DNA of 64,000 nt from Macrotis lagotis. Lineage: Eukaryota > Chordata > Mammalia > Peramelemorphia > Peramelidae. A model generated the notes under the pieces. It had not been told where the DNA came from, searched no databases, and saw only the letters and a program-made list of their open reading frames with translations. The translations under genes and the position numbers were made by a program. Numbering within the stretch: position 1 is the first letter of the stretch; each line of letters begins with the position of its first letter. Shown here one piece after another: positions 21,466 to 34,251 of the stretch. The DNA is taken from positions 160,636,937-160,700,936 of the forward strand of contig NC_133660.1 in the NCBI RefSeq assembly GCF_037893015.1, read 5' to 3'.

Positions 21466-22470
21466 CTCACAACAGGAGCTTTTTTCTTTTTTTGGTTTTT
21501 TTGGAAATGTGACTTGACAATAGACCCAAAAATTCATATACTTGTGAACCATCAAGGCACAAATTGAATGACTTCTTCACAAATAAAACTAGTAAACTTT
21601 GCCAATATGATTTGCTCTAGAGGCCTATATTTAATTGGGAATGATTAATAGTTTCATCCTTATATAGGTAGTTGCATATGGGGCTTTTCCCCTGAGTTTC
21701 ACTGACTTCCTTGGTGGTCCTAAATTTACCTGACAATTTGATATTCCTTCACGTGCCTGTCTAGACCAAATATTTATTCACTTTTTGGCACACCCCATAG
21801 ACTGATATGTAAATCCAGACTACCCTAAGCATGTGAAGGCTACACTCATTAATTAGGGCTCTCCTGGAAGAAGTTGGATGTTTGATGTTTGAAAGTTGAA
21901 AGTTAGAGGCCTCTCCCTTGATTTCATATTAAATTTGATAGGTGATCCCCAGTTGAGGTCAACCCACTCCTTTGCTATATTCTTTAAATATGGAGAATTA
22001 AAAGAAGGCTATGAAGAAATGTGTATTTAGGCTAAATTAGCTTAATGACAAAATAACCTGGCTCCTTAAAAAAAAAAATCCTATTAAATTTTGTTGAGTG
22101 ATTTCATCCAGAGCAAAAGCTAGGAGTTTTTTAAATAGGTGCAGTTGAGGTATACACAATGACTTCATATGCCTTTACAAAAGGCAAATAGTGGTTATAC
22201 TGGAGAGAAGATTGCTTTAACAAAATTAAAGAGAAGTTCTAGATAGACTCAATAGAAAAAGTACAGGTTAACTATTTGAGGAAAAAAAGTATCACAGTAG
22301 GTGAATGTCAGATTCTTAGCACATTTAGACAACAGACATTTTTAAGTGAAATAATAGAATAAACCAAAAAACCCTCTAAAAGTACACAAGTAAACTGTGT
22401 CATTATTTAACTGTAATAAGTTTAAAGTGAAATAAGGGAATGTGTTATATAAAGATAAATACTTGTTTAT

Positions 22471-22560
22471 CTCAAATCCAGTCTCAGACACTTAATAATT
22501 ACCTAGCGGTGTGGCCTTAACCCCATTTTGCCTTGCAAAAACCTAAAAAACAAACAAAAA
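22471..22560 (+). mobile_element. 5'-truncated WSINE1-like SINE inside a palindrome
   Basis: Only the 'tcaaatccagtctcagacac' half onward is present. Flanks aaatacttgtttatct / aaatacttatcttt look like a TSD with a 4-base difference. Removing the insert restores a 32-bp near-perfect palindrome. Confidence 0.8.
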
Positions 22561-23258
22561 AAAATACTTATCTTTATATAAATGCAATAGAGTAAGTATT
22601 TCCTTGGAACTCTTGGTTCTACATGCCTTAAACTTTTTATTCCTCAATTTCTTTGACTGCTATTCTACCCATTAAAGAGTAGACCTGCTGACCACCTGGT
22701 GTGAATAAAATAATAAAGGCAAAATTAAAAGAGAGAACTAAAAATCCTCTTGAGGATTGCCCCCAAAGTCTCACACGTTATTGGAAATGTCACAGAGATA
22801 ATCATAGGATATAAAGTGGACAATTTTGCTAACTGAAAACTGAGACACTTCTGCAAAAACAAAATCAATGAAGTTAAAATTAGAAAGGAAATAGTTAATT
22901 GGGGGAAAATGTTTGCAACAAGTTTCTCTGATTAAAAGCCTTTATCCAAAGATATATAAATATATAGGGAATTGATACTGGATATGTGTATTTATCCAGT
23001 AAAATGGGGGAAAGGGAACTAGCAGTAATGATACCCTCTTAAAAAAGAAGAAAAGATCATTAAATCATTTTTAAAAAGTGAACAGAAGATAATAAAAAGT
23101 TCAAAAGGAAATACAAATGGGACATTGTTTCAAAGTAACAGGTTAAATTTATCTGCTAAAAAAATTGTACATAAGAGAGATTTACAGTTTCACATACATC
23201 CTCTGTTCTGTTTTATATATGGAAACATGTGGGGGCAGGAGGGGTTAAATGTACATTT

Positions 23259-23396
23259 TTTTTTGGTTTTTGCAAGGCAAATGGGGTTAAGGCCACACAG
23301 CTAGGTAATTATTAAGTGTCTGAGGCCGAATTTGAACTCAGGTACTCCTGACTCCAGGGCTAGTGCTCTATATCCACTGTGCCACCTAGCCACCCC
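23259..23396 (-). mobile_element. WSINE1-like SINE (antisense) with TSD
   Basis: Perfect 13-bp TSD (taaatgtacattt) at 23246-23258 and 23397-23409. The 'ttgggcaagccac' block is missing between 'ggggttaa' and 'ggccacacag'. Confidence 0.93.
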
Positions 23397-23959
23397 TAAA
23401 TGTACATTTAAAAAAAATTAAAAGATAAATGTCCAAAGGTGACAGGACTTGAATTTGGCAGCCTTTCCAGGTCCTCTACATGGAGCTGCCCTAAGGACAC
23501 CAGCATACCCAAGGATCTATAGTATATAATGGATTCACATGCCACCCCAAAGTCTTGAGGTTTCTGTGCAGGTTATTTTGAGGTAGACCAGGACTTCTCC
23601 ATGAGCTAGCCTATTAAAATTTCTACCAGCCAGTTATTGTTCCCTTGTGGCTGACAGTGAGCTAAGCACATGACTTCCACATGTATAAAGTAATTTTTAA
23701 TCCAACTTAAGTTGCGGAACTGTCAACATGAAGGAATTTGAATTTAAAGAAAGTTACAGGCATTATCTTTCCATCCCCTTATCCTTGTCTACTATTGGGT
23801 TCAAAACAAAAGCACAATGGCAAATGAATGTTATTGAATGATGTAGGAAAAGAGGAGGAGGTAAAGGGGGAATGGAAAAGAAAGGAGAGGGGAAAAGAGA
23901 GATGAAAATTGGGATACAAAGCTATATTGCAGCCAGCTCCAATAAGCTAGCAAATCATT

Positions 23960-24150
23960 GTATTTTCAGGATGAATATTTACACTTAGGAAATCAGCAAG
24001 CACTACACATAAGAGTTTCATTTATTGTTTTGTTGAATGTCTAACTTTAATAAGTTGGTAGAAAAATTGTTAATGATTCGGATTAAAATTAAGTGTTCTG
24101 TGTACATTCTCCCCTCCCTCCCAGCTAGTTGTTAAGATGGTGACCAACAG
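23960..24150. repeat. Unassigned interspersed repeat, copy B
   Basis: 'aggaaatcagcaagcactac', 'catttattgttttgttgaat', 'gattaaaattaagtgttctg' and 'agctagttgttaagatggtg' correspond to 20885-21105. Confidence 0.6.
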
Positions 24151-24264
24151 ACCTCAAACTCATCAGAATTAAAGGAGTATTTTCTCGGTCTTCTGTTGGT
24201 GGAATGGGCAAATGAAAACAATTTGTTCCAAAGGTTTTTGAAGCAGACATCAAAAGCACCAAGG

Positions 24265-24440
24265 TTAATCACTGTATCCTGGTCCATCACCAGTTATCTT
24301 GACTTTGATCTTCCCACTAGATTTCAATGTCTCTGGAAGAGAGTGTGAGGCTGATGACTTTGTGAAACTTGGCCCCACTGAAGTTCACCCATGATGTCAT
24401 TGGTCCTCTTCAAAAATGAAGGAAGGGCAATAAGAAAAAA
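24265..24440 (+). mobile_element. LINE/SINE 3' tail fragment
   Basis: 'tatcctggtccatcaccagt', 'ctctggaagagagtgtgagg' and 'gatgtcattggtcctcttca' match the composite SINE tail in sense orientation. Confidence 0.6.
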
Positions 24441-26185
24441 AAAAAGACTACATTTCCAGAAGGGTTCAGGGACCCTAAAAAACTTAATTTTAGGGCTTTC
24501 AAAAAGCAAAGATGAAATTGCCTCTAACCCCTGTGTTCTTTCATCTATGTTACAAGGAGCCATGTTCCTCTCTTTCAGAGCTGGCTCCTTTCTTTAGGTT
24601 GCAGCAAACTCAAAGACCTTTCATTTACCTCCTCATACTTTAGTAGGCCAGTGGTCAAGTGGTTGGAAGCTTCCACTCTGACATCTGTTCTGCCCTGACC
24701 CAAACTAAGAAGGGAAATTATCAAGTAATATACTGCCTTATGCATTCCAAAGAGACCACACAGAAGTCTAACTGCTGGAGTTGATTTGGATAATCCAAGC
24801 CAGCAGGGTTTGAGACTGTTGTCTCCAGATATGAGTTATCGGAACATTTTGCTTAGGAAACAGAAATACAGAAGTGAGTTTAAATAGCAGCTGTAGCAAT
24901 TACATTGGAATCCTGACTTCCAAAGAGCTACCCTGAGGAATCGGTAGTGCATTTGATAGAGAATAAAATGCATAGGCAGCAGCACAGCTCCAAATTAGGC
25001 AAGGCTAGAGGAGGGAAGCCATGCAGGGCAATAGCTTATTAGGGATGTTAAACCCAGCTGGAAGGGGTGTCACTGAACCAGAGATCAAGAAACTGCCCAA
25101 TTTTTTGACAGTCCAGGGCAGACACTGAGTCAAAGCTCTGCCAAAGTGGTGTCAAAGCACATTAGGTGTCTAATCAAAGAACGGTAGAGTTAGGAGGGCC
25201 TGGATCATCTGCTCTAGTCCACCCCACAAAGGAGAAAATGATGTGTTAAAGGTACTGAGATTATTTTGAATCACGAGGCTATTAGACAAAGTTTGTGAAA
25301 TAGATGAAACTTGGATCACCTTTTCACTTCCCCAAAGCATTTCTCCTAACCTTATTTTGGCACATAATAGATGCTAGATGGTACAGTAAATAGAATTCTC
25401 CACCTAGAATCAGGAAGGGGGAATAGGAAAAGTCCTTCTTTGTATATCCCCCACTTTCTTGTCCCTTTGTTTTGTGTTCAGATCCCAAAGACGTCTTCAT
25501 TCCATCAGCCTTCACGTTAAGACCCTCAACTACCACATCCTATAGCTTTGGAAGGTGCAACCTATAGTCAGTCACCAACACCTTTCACCCACATCTATCC
25601 ACCTATTCCTGCTTTTCCTCTCTGGCCATCCCTATCTTCCCCAAGAAAATATTGACATGAAAATCTAGACTGGAAAGGCCTAATTTGTCAGTTCCCTTTT
25701 TTTCAAAAAAAAAAAATCTCTAGATTCAAAGAATCTTTTCTGTCCCCCAGTATCTTTTCCACCACATGATAACCCAGGATTAGTCTTCCTTACTTAGAAA
25801 TACAATAAAGCAGAGGATACAAAAATTGAGTATGGAACAGAATCAGCTCATACCCTGATACTAAATGTGTGAATTTATCTCCATGATCAAATCAGGTTCT
25901 GACACAGACCTGCAGGGTGAGAGTAGCTGTATGTGTGTAAATCCCCAGAACAGTAGTAGGGAATGTAAATACTAACTATTAAATATCCTCCTGGGAACCA
26001 ATTTATAAACTCTCTGAGTTTCTATTTATCTGACTTTGAACCCAGTTAAAGGCAGTGCCACAAATGCCACAAGGTTAGAATTGCTGCTTGAATTTAGATC
26101 TATTCATACAGAATCACAGAAGCATGTACTTATAAACAAATCATCAGAAACTTGACCTTGTTCTTCATTGAACAAGTGGATAAAA
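24440..26185. other. Unassigned intronic DNA
   Basis: No repeat recognised with confidence. A weak SINE-head-like piece (gatgctagatggtacagtaa) lies near 25368 and a MIR-like stretch near 25180-25245. Confidence 0.4.
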
Positions 26186-26189
26186 TAAT

Positions 26190-26345
26190 CATCATGAAAG
26201 GATCATGAATTTACAGCCAGAAGGAACCTTTGAGGATGCCTTATCCAATGTTCTCATTTTACACATGAGGAAATTGAGGCCCAGAAGTGAAGATCAATAC
26301 AGGGAATAAGTGACAAAGTCAAAACAGAATCCACCCCACTGCCTC
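26190..26345 (-). mobile_element. MIR (antisense)
   Basis: 'cattttacacatgaggaaat' and 'tgaggcccagaagtgaag' are the antisense MIR core. Confidence 0.7.
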
Positions 26346-27332
26346 CAAATTCTAGGCACTTCTCATTGTCTCCAAATGGTTTCAGAACTGTGTGTTTTAG
26401 AAATATCCCCATGTTTCCAATGCCAACAGTCTAATAGGAACCTCCCTTGATGTTGGGGTCAAATGCAAAATTTACTTTGCTGCATAAAAAATTTCTGCCT
26501 TCAAGGAGAGTGGAACACCTCTCACTTTCTCATTGACCTCCTTCATGGAGGATCATTTTTAATGTAACAGCCTCTCAAATATGTTAACAGCTGTAGCACA
26601 CATCCTCCAGAGACTAGGATTCAGAAGAAAAAAACAAAATGAGCATTGCCTGGGATTGTCTGACCTTAATGCATCTGCAAGGCTATAGAAGTTGTTTGAG
26701 GAGAATGAAACCACTGTATTAGGGAATTTTTTAGAAGCTATAACCCTTTTTTATTCTGAATTCAACAAATACCAAATAAAATGAACATTTTCCATCTACA
26801 TGACAGAAGAGAAGTAGGGATTTATAAGTGAAATTGAGAATTTCTATTATGTAGAGCTTGCTTTTTTCTTAAAGTAGATAATAAATTCAATATGCAACTT
26901 TCAAAACTGTCTGCTTCTGCTTGTCTACAATTTTTTTCTGGTCTTCCTTTTTTATCCCCCCCCATTATTTTGTTAGAATTCTATCCCTAGAAAAACCTTT
27001 GTAATAAATACTCAGAGTCAAGTAAGACAGATTCTCATATTGACTGAGTTCAAAGTACATGCCTTAATCTATATCTTGAGTCTATCACCTCTTCAACAAG
27101 GGATAAGCAACGTGGTTCCTCTTCAACCCTCTGGAATCATAATCCCATTTGATTAAAAGGAGGCTGGAAAATACAATGCATCTCAAGTCAATGTGTTTAT
27201 AATTTTCTATGTTTTAGTTGTCTGATTTAATTAACCAGGAACTCATAAGCATTTTTGAAAACCTCACACAAGTGGAGGGGCAGAGGGTGAAGGGGATGTT
27301 TAATATTTTGGCATTTAATCCAGATGTTTTGG

Positions 27333-27500
27333 AAAGACAGAAAGTACACTGTATTTAGAAGACCTGGATTCCAGACTCAGCCCTTCTTCTTATTAACCAT
27401 GTAACTATAGATGTGGCATTTTGTTATTACAGACCTCAGTTTCCTCATCTGTAAGATGCGGATAATAATTCTTGTATTCCCTCCTCATGTTGTTCAAAGG
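27333..27500 (+). mobile_element. MIR
   Basis: 'agaagacctggattccagac', 'acctcagtttcctcatctgt' and 'aagatgcggataataattc' follow MIR. Confidence 0.75.
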
Positions 27501-27844
27501 AAAACATTTCAGAAATTATCAAGAATTCTGTAATGTGAGCTACTCTTTCAGGTTTGGTTTTTCTTGTTACTTATCTTGTGCTGACATCATCAGTAAGGTA
27601 TATCAGAGTTGTTTTGCTAAAAGCAATGATGCATTTAAACTTGCCAACAGCATGATCTATGTCATTCCTAAGGGCCATATACTGCAGTGGGCCCACAGAC
27701 TAAGAAACTGTGTTAAAGAATCCACTTCATAATCTACCTTAGCTCACAACCTCAGCTTCATTAGCACAGAATTTAGCAGCTAAGCTAATAAACTAAGGCT
27801 TGTACTTTTAGTTTGTCAGTTTTATGAATTTATCTATCTTTTTT

Positions 27845-28100
27845 GTCATTCAAGAAAGATTTAATTTATTTTGAGTTTTACAATTTTTCCCCTAATCTTG
27901 CTTCCCTCCTGTTAATCTTTACAATGTTTCCATGGTATATATTGATCTAAGTTGAATGTGAAGAGAGAGAGAAATCATATCCTTAGGAAGAAAAATAAAG
28001 TAGATAGCAAAATTGCATAAAAAGATACGTTTTTTTCCTTTGTTAAAGGTAATAGTCTTTGGTCTTTGTTTAAACTCCACAATTCTTTCTCTGGGAATTT
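27845..28100 (-). mobile_element. L1 3' end (antisense)
   Basis: Second copy of the subfamily at 8918-9265: 'gttttacaatttttccccta', 'tgatctaagttgaatgtgaa', 'ggtaatagtctttggtcttt'. Confidence 0.75.
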
Positions 28101-28272
28101 ATCCATCTTAAATTTTTATAATCTATAAACTATTTTATCACTGATTTGCTTTCCAATTTGGGTTGTGTTCAATGTCAGACCTGATTCAAGCTAGGTCAGA
28201 GGTTCAGACTTGGTATTGAAACAAAATGAGACACATGAATCATTCAACATTTAATTTTTAAAAAATGGAAAG

Positions 28273-28385
28273 TAGAGCACTGACCCTGGAGTCAGGAGGA
28301 CCTGAGTTCAAATTCGGCCTCAGACATAACAGTTACCTAGCTATGTGACCTTGGGTAAGTCTCTTAACCCCATCACCTTGTAAAA
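28273..28385 (+). mobile_element. 5'-truncated WSINE1-like SINE with TSD
   Basis: Begins inside the head at 'tagagcactgaccctggagt'. Direct repeat aaaaatggaaag at about 28261-28272 and again just after the A tail, ending near 28397. Confidence 0.9.
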
Positions 28386-28399
28386 AAAATGGAAAGAAT

Positions 28400-29140
28400 A
28401 CTGGGCAGGATACAGCATTGGTTCAATTCAGTCTATCTCCTCCCCCTCCCATCCCACATTTATGGAAATGTGTTCTAGTCAGAAGTGTATTGATTTACAA
28501 AGTAAGGGAATATCACTTACATCTGAGATGCCCTGATTCCTCAGTAGACCTTTTATTTTATGGCCAAAGTGTATTCTTTCTATAGAAGTAAGAATGTAGA
28601 CATTTTAAAATTCGATAAAACAATTCAGATAAAATCTGCTTTAAATAGAGAAAAAAGTCATCCCAAAGTTAGTAGACCTAACATTTGTGCTATTTGCAAG
28701 ATTTCCACATTTGCATTAATACAGATAATAGAGAATTGGCTACACTAGGTTATATTATTCAATAAAATTGCTTCCCAGGTTCCTCCAAGCCAGCCTAAAA
28801 AAATACAACTTAAGAGACCTTCCAAATTTATCTACATTGTAAATAGAGATTGATTGGTTAGGCATAGAAAAGACTGACTCAGTTCAGACATAAATCTAAC
28901 AGGACAGAGAGAAATTTCTAAGACAATGGTTTGTTCAAGAGTTATTTTCGGTGATAAAAAGCAAATTGGTCAATCTCTAGGTCTCCAGCTAATGCAGGCT
29001 TTACTGCCTTGGTGTTGGGGTTCAGCTCAACTGCTGCCTCATCGAGGACACTTCCCTTTATCATTCTAACTAGAAGTGAATTCCTTTCTCTTTGAATTTC
29101 TCAATTCTCTTTGACAACTCTATGGATCACATTTTTATTT
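28400..29140. other. Unassigned intronic DNA
   Basis: AT-rich; no recognisable repeat or coding sequence. Confidence 0.4.
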
Positions 29141-29150
29141 ATTATTATTA

Positions 29151-29193
<43 letters not shown>

Positions 29194-29220
29194 CATTATT
29201 ATCATTATTATTATTATTAC
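29138..29220. repeat. (TTA)n microsatellite
   Basis: Long TTA run with a few TCA units. A tyrosine-only frame through it is an artefact. Confidence 0.95.
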
Positions 29221-29348
29221 TGTTGTTGCCCTCCTTTCTTCTCATTCTTCCTAGTCTCTTTTGAATTCCAGGTGCCACAGGATGGGAATTGGATTTGGTT
29301 TAACAACCAGCTGGAGGAGCTGGGGAGGATGTATACAAGATACATCTT

Positions 29349-29516
29349 TTTTTTTAGGGTTTTTTTTTGCTAGGCAATGGGGGGGGGGGGGAGTTAAGTG
29401 GCTTACCCAAGGCCACACAGCTAGGTAATTATTAAGTGTCTGAGGCCGAATTTGAACCCAGGTACTCCTGACTCTGGGGCCAGTGCTCTATCCACTGCGC
29501 CACCTAGCTGCCCCTT
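29349..29516 (-). mobile_element. WSINE1-like SINE (antisense)
   Basis: Complete antisense copy ending in 'gcgccacctagctgcccc'; a poly-G run of about 12 sits where the 'ccccat' block belongs. Confidence 0.93.
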
Positions 29517-29899
29517 TAAGAGTAATGTGCATAATTGGAATTTTTTTCCATTATTTTATTAAGTCTGAATAATCAATAAAAGAACAAATCAGTCTCTGAT
29601 TTGTAGCACTGATCATATTTCCTAAGGGCAAATGGTCACAATAAAACTAAAGTCATCACCATTGGAGCTTCAGCCCATCCCTGCTCTCTACTATACAATC
29701 CATTATCTCTGGCTTCTCTTTGGCTCTTATAAATCTTTTGTTTTTTACTATGAGTTCCATGAAAAAAGTAACTTTGGGGGGGCATTAATGTTTTATGACA
29801 TCAAAATATTAAATAATTTAATTGATTGAGGAGAGTATTAGAATTTGCAGACCCTCTGAAGAAACCTGAAAACAAAAGATTTTTACATTAATAGTTGCA

Positions 29900-30017
29900 T
29901 AACATATATAAACATATCTGTGTACATATGTATGTGTATATATTTGTATGTGTATCTCTAAGTATATATGTGTAGCTTATGTGTATGTATATTCATGTAT
30001 ATAGGTATGTGTATGTG

Positions 30018-30068
<51 letters not shown>
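29900..30068. repeat. TA/TG-rich region with (TA)n
   Basis: Degenerate TATG/TGTA units lead into a pure TA run of about 48 bases at 30020-30068, followed by three GATA units. Confidence 0.92.
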
Positions 30069-30070
<2 letters not shown>

Positions 30071-30884
30071 ATAGATAGATTCATTCATTCATTATATTGC
30101 TCCCTACCTGCCATAATAGTCCTTTGTTGTAGATTGCTCAAATATAATTATTTCAATTAAAAAATGTAAAACCAAAAAAATAATAGTTTCATAAAGCAAA
30201 TTTGCTAGTAAAAATTTTTTCAAGTTGACAGAGGTTTTGCCTCTTCAGATTCTGTTTCATTAAGCTATGGAAGTAGCCCAATTGATCCCAGATCCTTTAT
30301 AAATTCAGTGACTATTACTGAAATCATGTCTTTGAATATTTACGTTAATCTCAGGTCATGTACTTGGGCTTTTTCCACCTTAAAGGGAATCACAGGGCTA
30401 TTATGATCATAATAAAGGGAATCACAAAAAAAATAAAAATCACATTTTTTAAAGTCAGAAAGTAAGGTTATTTGTAAAATTTCTTTCTGATCTTGATCAA
30501 GTGTGTTTTCAGAACTGCCTTTAAAAAGCTGAGCAGGTCTGTTTTACTAAGGTTCCTTGATCTCCGGCAACAATTACCTTTAGCAGCAATATTAGCTTCT
30601 TGGAGGCTGCTGAGTAGGCAGTAATTTGAACATTTGGGCTTTTTCAAACCTTTGTACCTCCTGCACAGCATATTGCCTCACTGAAGACACTTATTAAGTG
30701 TTTTATGGAATGTCTTAGACAATTAGAGATCTGTGACTAAACCAACTAAAGGGTGAGGGGAAATTTGTTTCTAAAATGAGAGGGATTTCCATGCATTGGT
30801 TATGACAGGGGAAATCAAACATAGTATTTTTTGAGCTCTTGCAAAGAATTATGCTGATTACTAGGTAAAGTTCAGGAGTCTAGA

Positions 30885-31130
30885 GGGAAGGTAGATAGAT
30901 AGCAGTGGATAGAGCACTGCTTCTGGAGTCAGGAAGACTTCTGTTCAAATCTGATCTCAGATATTTAGAAGCTGTGTGATCCTAGCAACACACTTGGCCC
31001 TGTTTGCCTCAATTTCCTCATCTGTAAAATGATCTAAAGAAGAAAATGGTAAACCACGCCAGTAGCTTTGCCAGGAACCACCAAAAGGGGGTCATGAAAA
31101 ATTGGACACACATGAAACTATTGAACAATA
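30885..31130 (+). mobile_element. MAR1-like SINE
   Basis: 'gcagtggatagagcactgct', 'cctcaatttcctcatctgta', 'tagctttgccaggaaccacc' and 'gggggtcatgaaaaattgga' in order. Confidence 0.88.
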
Positions 31131-31394
31131 TGTTGTATAGGAATAATACACTGATTGATTGACATGTTCACCCCTCCCAAATGGTTGAGGTCTAATAATA
31201 GCCCTTGAAGCAAGTGTAAAAATATAACACTAAAGTAATATAAAAGTTCAGGGAAGTCAGTGAGGATAGGAGCTGTCAGGGAAGAAGAGGTATAACATGA
31301 ACTGAGGAGTAATGGGTTCCTCTATAAAGATCACTGGTTCTGGGTTTGAATTTTGCCTCTTCCTCTTGTGATCTATGTAACTGGGCCTCAGTTT

Positions 31395-31600
31395 TCTAAG
31401 TAGGGAAGGCTTCTTCTAGGAGGTAAAATTTTAGTTGGAACTTAAAGGAAGTCAGTAGATAAACCAGAGAAGAGCATTTCAGGTATATGGGTATAGCCAG
31501 GGAGAATGCCCACAACCAAGAGATGGAGGGGCTAGGCTATGGAACAACTAGGAGGCCAGTCCCTGGACCAAAGAATACATATTGAAGAGTTAGCATCAAG
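31395..31600 (+). repeat. Ancient interspersed repeat, family unassigned
   Basis: 'gaaggcttcttctaggaggt', 'aacttaaaggaagtcagtag', 'agagcatttcaggtatatgg' and 'aggaggccagtccctggacc' resemble a widespread mammalian repeat, also seen at 52240-52800. Confidence 0.5.
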
Positions 31601-31679
31601 AAAAAAAAAACTTAGCTTCCAAGGTCTTTTATGCTAAAATAATATAATATAATAAATGAACTTGGACTCTGAATGAATA

Positions 31680-31860
31680 GTAGTGGCCATGATTCGGGAA
31701 ATCCTAGGATCAAATCCTGCCTCGGAAACTAGCTGTATGATCCTGGGCAAGTCACCTGACTCCTATGTACTTTTAGAGCACTACTTATCTGTAAAATGAG
31801 GAGTTGGCTTTGAAGGTCTCTAAGGGTCCCTTCTAGCTCAAAATCTATAATGCTATGAAG
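31680..31860 (+). mobile_element. MIR
   Basis: 'ctagctgtatgatcctgggc', 'aagtcacctgactcc', 'atctgtaaaatgaggagttg' and 'tctctaagggtcccttctag' are in MIR order. Confidence 0.8.
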
Positions 31861-32869
31861 CTGTGAATTCTGCCACCTCTGAAAGAAACACATCATGAAG
31901 CTGTAGTGCCAATGAGTGATATTACAGCCACTGTATTTACATTGCTAAAAAATGATAATAATAACTCTATGAGGTTGTAGAATGCATGAGGTGGCTGTTT
32001 TACTAAATAAAGGTAATGAATTACTGGTTTGGGTAGTTAAGAGTGATTGTCTTAATAGAGCATGCCCCAAGTGCTCCCAAAAAGCCACAGTAAACCCCAC
32101 CACCAATACTACCAGTGAATATATCAAAAGAAGTCACAAATTTTCTGGTGCAGCTACAGTATTCCTCTGGAAAAGTGATCAAAATAAATCACTGTTTTAA
32201 ACCATATCTCTACCTGTTAAAAAATTAAGCCTGCACTGATTCAGAAAAATAAATCTTGCCTTAAGTCAGCTTGAATCAAATCAAATCACTGTGGAAATTC
32301 CCATAAGCTTTCACCTCTGTGAAATGAAAATATGACCCACTGTGGGATTCCTCCGGCCCCCACAGGGAAGTACAGTAAAGAAGCTGGCCATGTGTGGAGC
32401 CGTGGCTCTTCCAAGCATGACCCTTATCTCAGCCTCTCGAAATTACCAAGCACACAGAGAAATGAAGGGGAGTAGGGTTCAGCTGTATCCTTAATTACTT
32501 TCCTTTTGCTGGTCATAATTGTGAGGCACTTGACTTTGGGAATACTAATAGGTTTTTGCATATTTCCAAATGGCTTGAAGATGAAGCAAATAAACAATAT
32601 AGTGGTCACAGAAACCACTCACCAACACCAGCATCATTACTCTGTGTTAGAAATGAGAGAGGATAAGAGGGGTATCCGAAAGGGTAACAGCATACTGCTT
32701 ATATGCAGTAATTGATCTAGCTATTGAAATTGAGATTAATCAAAAGTTGGGCAAGTTTGATAAGAGAGTTGTTGATTTTAATGAAGTAGGTTCCTAGATT
32801 TAGTTCTGAAAAAGACCTCAGAGTCAATCTGGTCATCTCCCATTTTAAAACTGGAGCTCAAGTCAAAGA

Positions 32870-33230
32870 CAATTCTAAAAGACTTGTGATGAAAAATACC
32901 ATTCATATCCAGAGAAAGAACTATGGGGTCTGAATGCAGATCAGAGCATGCTGTTTTTTATTTTTAAATTTGTTTTCTGTTTTTTTCCTTCTCATGCTTT
33001 TTTTCTCCTTTTGCTTTTATTCTTTCACAACATGGCTAATATGGAAGCATGTTTAGCAGAGTTGTACAAGTATAAACTATATCAGATTATTTGCTGTCAA
33101 GGGGAGGGGGAGGAGAAGAAGGGAGAAAAATGCGGAACTCAAAACTTTACAAAACATGAATGTTGAAAACTATTTTACATGTAATTAGAAAAACTAAATA
33201 AGTTATTTTGAAAATAAATAAATTTCTGAT
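32870..33230 (+). mobile_element. L1 3' UTR
   Basis: 'catatccagagaaagaacta', 'ggtctgaatgcagatcagag', 'ctttcacaacatggctaata' and 'catgaatgttgaaaactatt' match the marsupial L1 3' UTR in sense orientation. Confidence 0.85.
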
Positions 33231-33336
33231 GATAAATAACAGATGTGATTTGAACCTGGATCCTCTTATACTAATCTAATTACATAGAAAATACATTCCT
33301 TTAGGGTAGGAACTATCTTCTGTACCACCTAGCTTC

Positions 33337-33752
33337 CTAGAGGTCATTGCAGGATTATTTTCTGACCTAATTTCAATGATGTATCTCAGGGAATGGGGAG
33401 GCTGAAGGGGAAGGAAAAGAGCTAGTCAGTGGAGCAGTCAGAATACACATAAAACCTTAATCAGTTAAGTTCCCTATCCTATTTGGCACAGTTTGTGGCA
33501 CCCTGAACTAAATAAAATAAACACACCCAAGATCACTAATCACAGATCACCACACCAATAATTAAAAAGTTTGAAATATTGAGAGGATTGCCAAAATCTA
33601 CCATAGATATGATGAGAGCACATGCTGTAGAATAAATGACTCCAGACAGACTTGCTCAAAGCAGGGCTGTCACAAAATTTCAATTTGCAAAAATGCATTA
33701 TCTGTGAAGCACAATAAAGCAAAGCACATTAAAATGAGATATGCCTGTATAT
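33337..33752 (-). mobile_element. Tigger1-type DNA transposon terminal fragment
   Basis: Reading right to left it begins with the terminal repeat (complement of 'gagatatgcctgta' and 'gaagcacaataaagcaaagc') and continues through 'gcacatgctgtagaa', 'gtttgaaatattgagaggat', 'gatcactaatcacagatcac', 'gtttgtggcaccctgaac', 'ggagcagtcagaatacacat' and 'atgtatctcagggaat', all in Tigger1 order. Only the first ~415 bp of the element remain and no transposase is present. Pogo/Tc-mariner superfamily. Confidence 0.85.
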
Positions 33753-34251
33753 TTCTTCTATTCTAATTTATTATTTGCAAATGGTATGATTTAACATTTA
33801 AAGTCCATGTTAAGACCTGCTGTGGGAGTACAATAAATCAAAATGATCCTTGCCTTCAAGGAACTTCCAATATATATTTATATGATGAGTTGCCCATAGT
33901 AGGTACTCCTCTAAATACTTATGGAATAAATAGGAATCAGCAATTCTCTTCCCTTTTGAAGTACATAATATGTTCATAGAACAATTATTTGGTGAAGTAA
34001 AAATTCACTGATTCAGACTGAGGAGAAGGGTGGTCTGAATTAGTAAAGGTCTCTATCATACTACTTTGAAATAAATGACATTTCGCAGTCTTCAGGTTCA
34101 TATAGTGATAATATTTATCCTAATAAGTGTTTTATTGATGGAGTTTCCACTCTCATTTTGCTATGTCTCCACCCACCCCATAGAACCTTCCCTTAAATCA
34201 AGTAGTGTGAAAGCAAAACAAGCCAACATATTAGCCATGCTTGAAAATGTA

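Noticed and set aside
29092-29373. Poly-tyrosine frame
   Set aside because: Translation of the (TTA)n tract and an antisense SINE.
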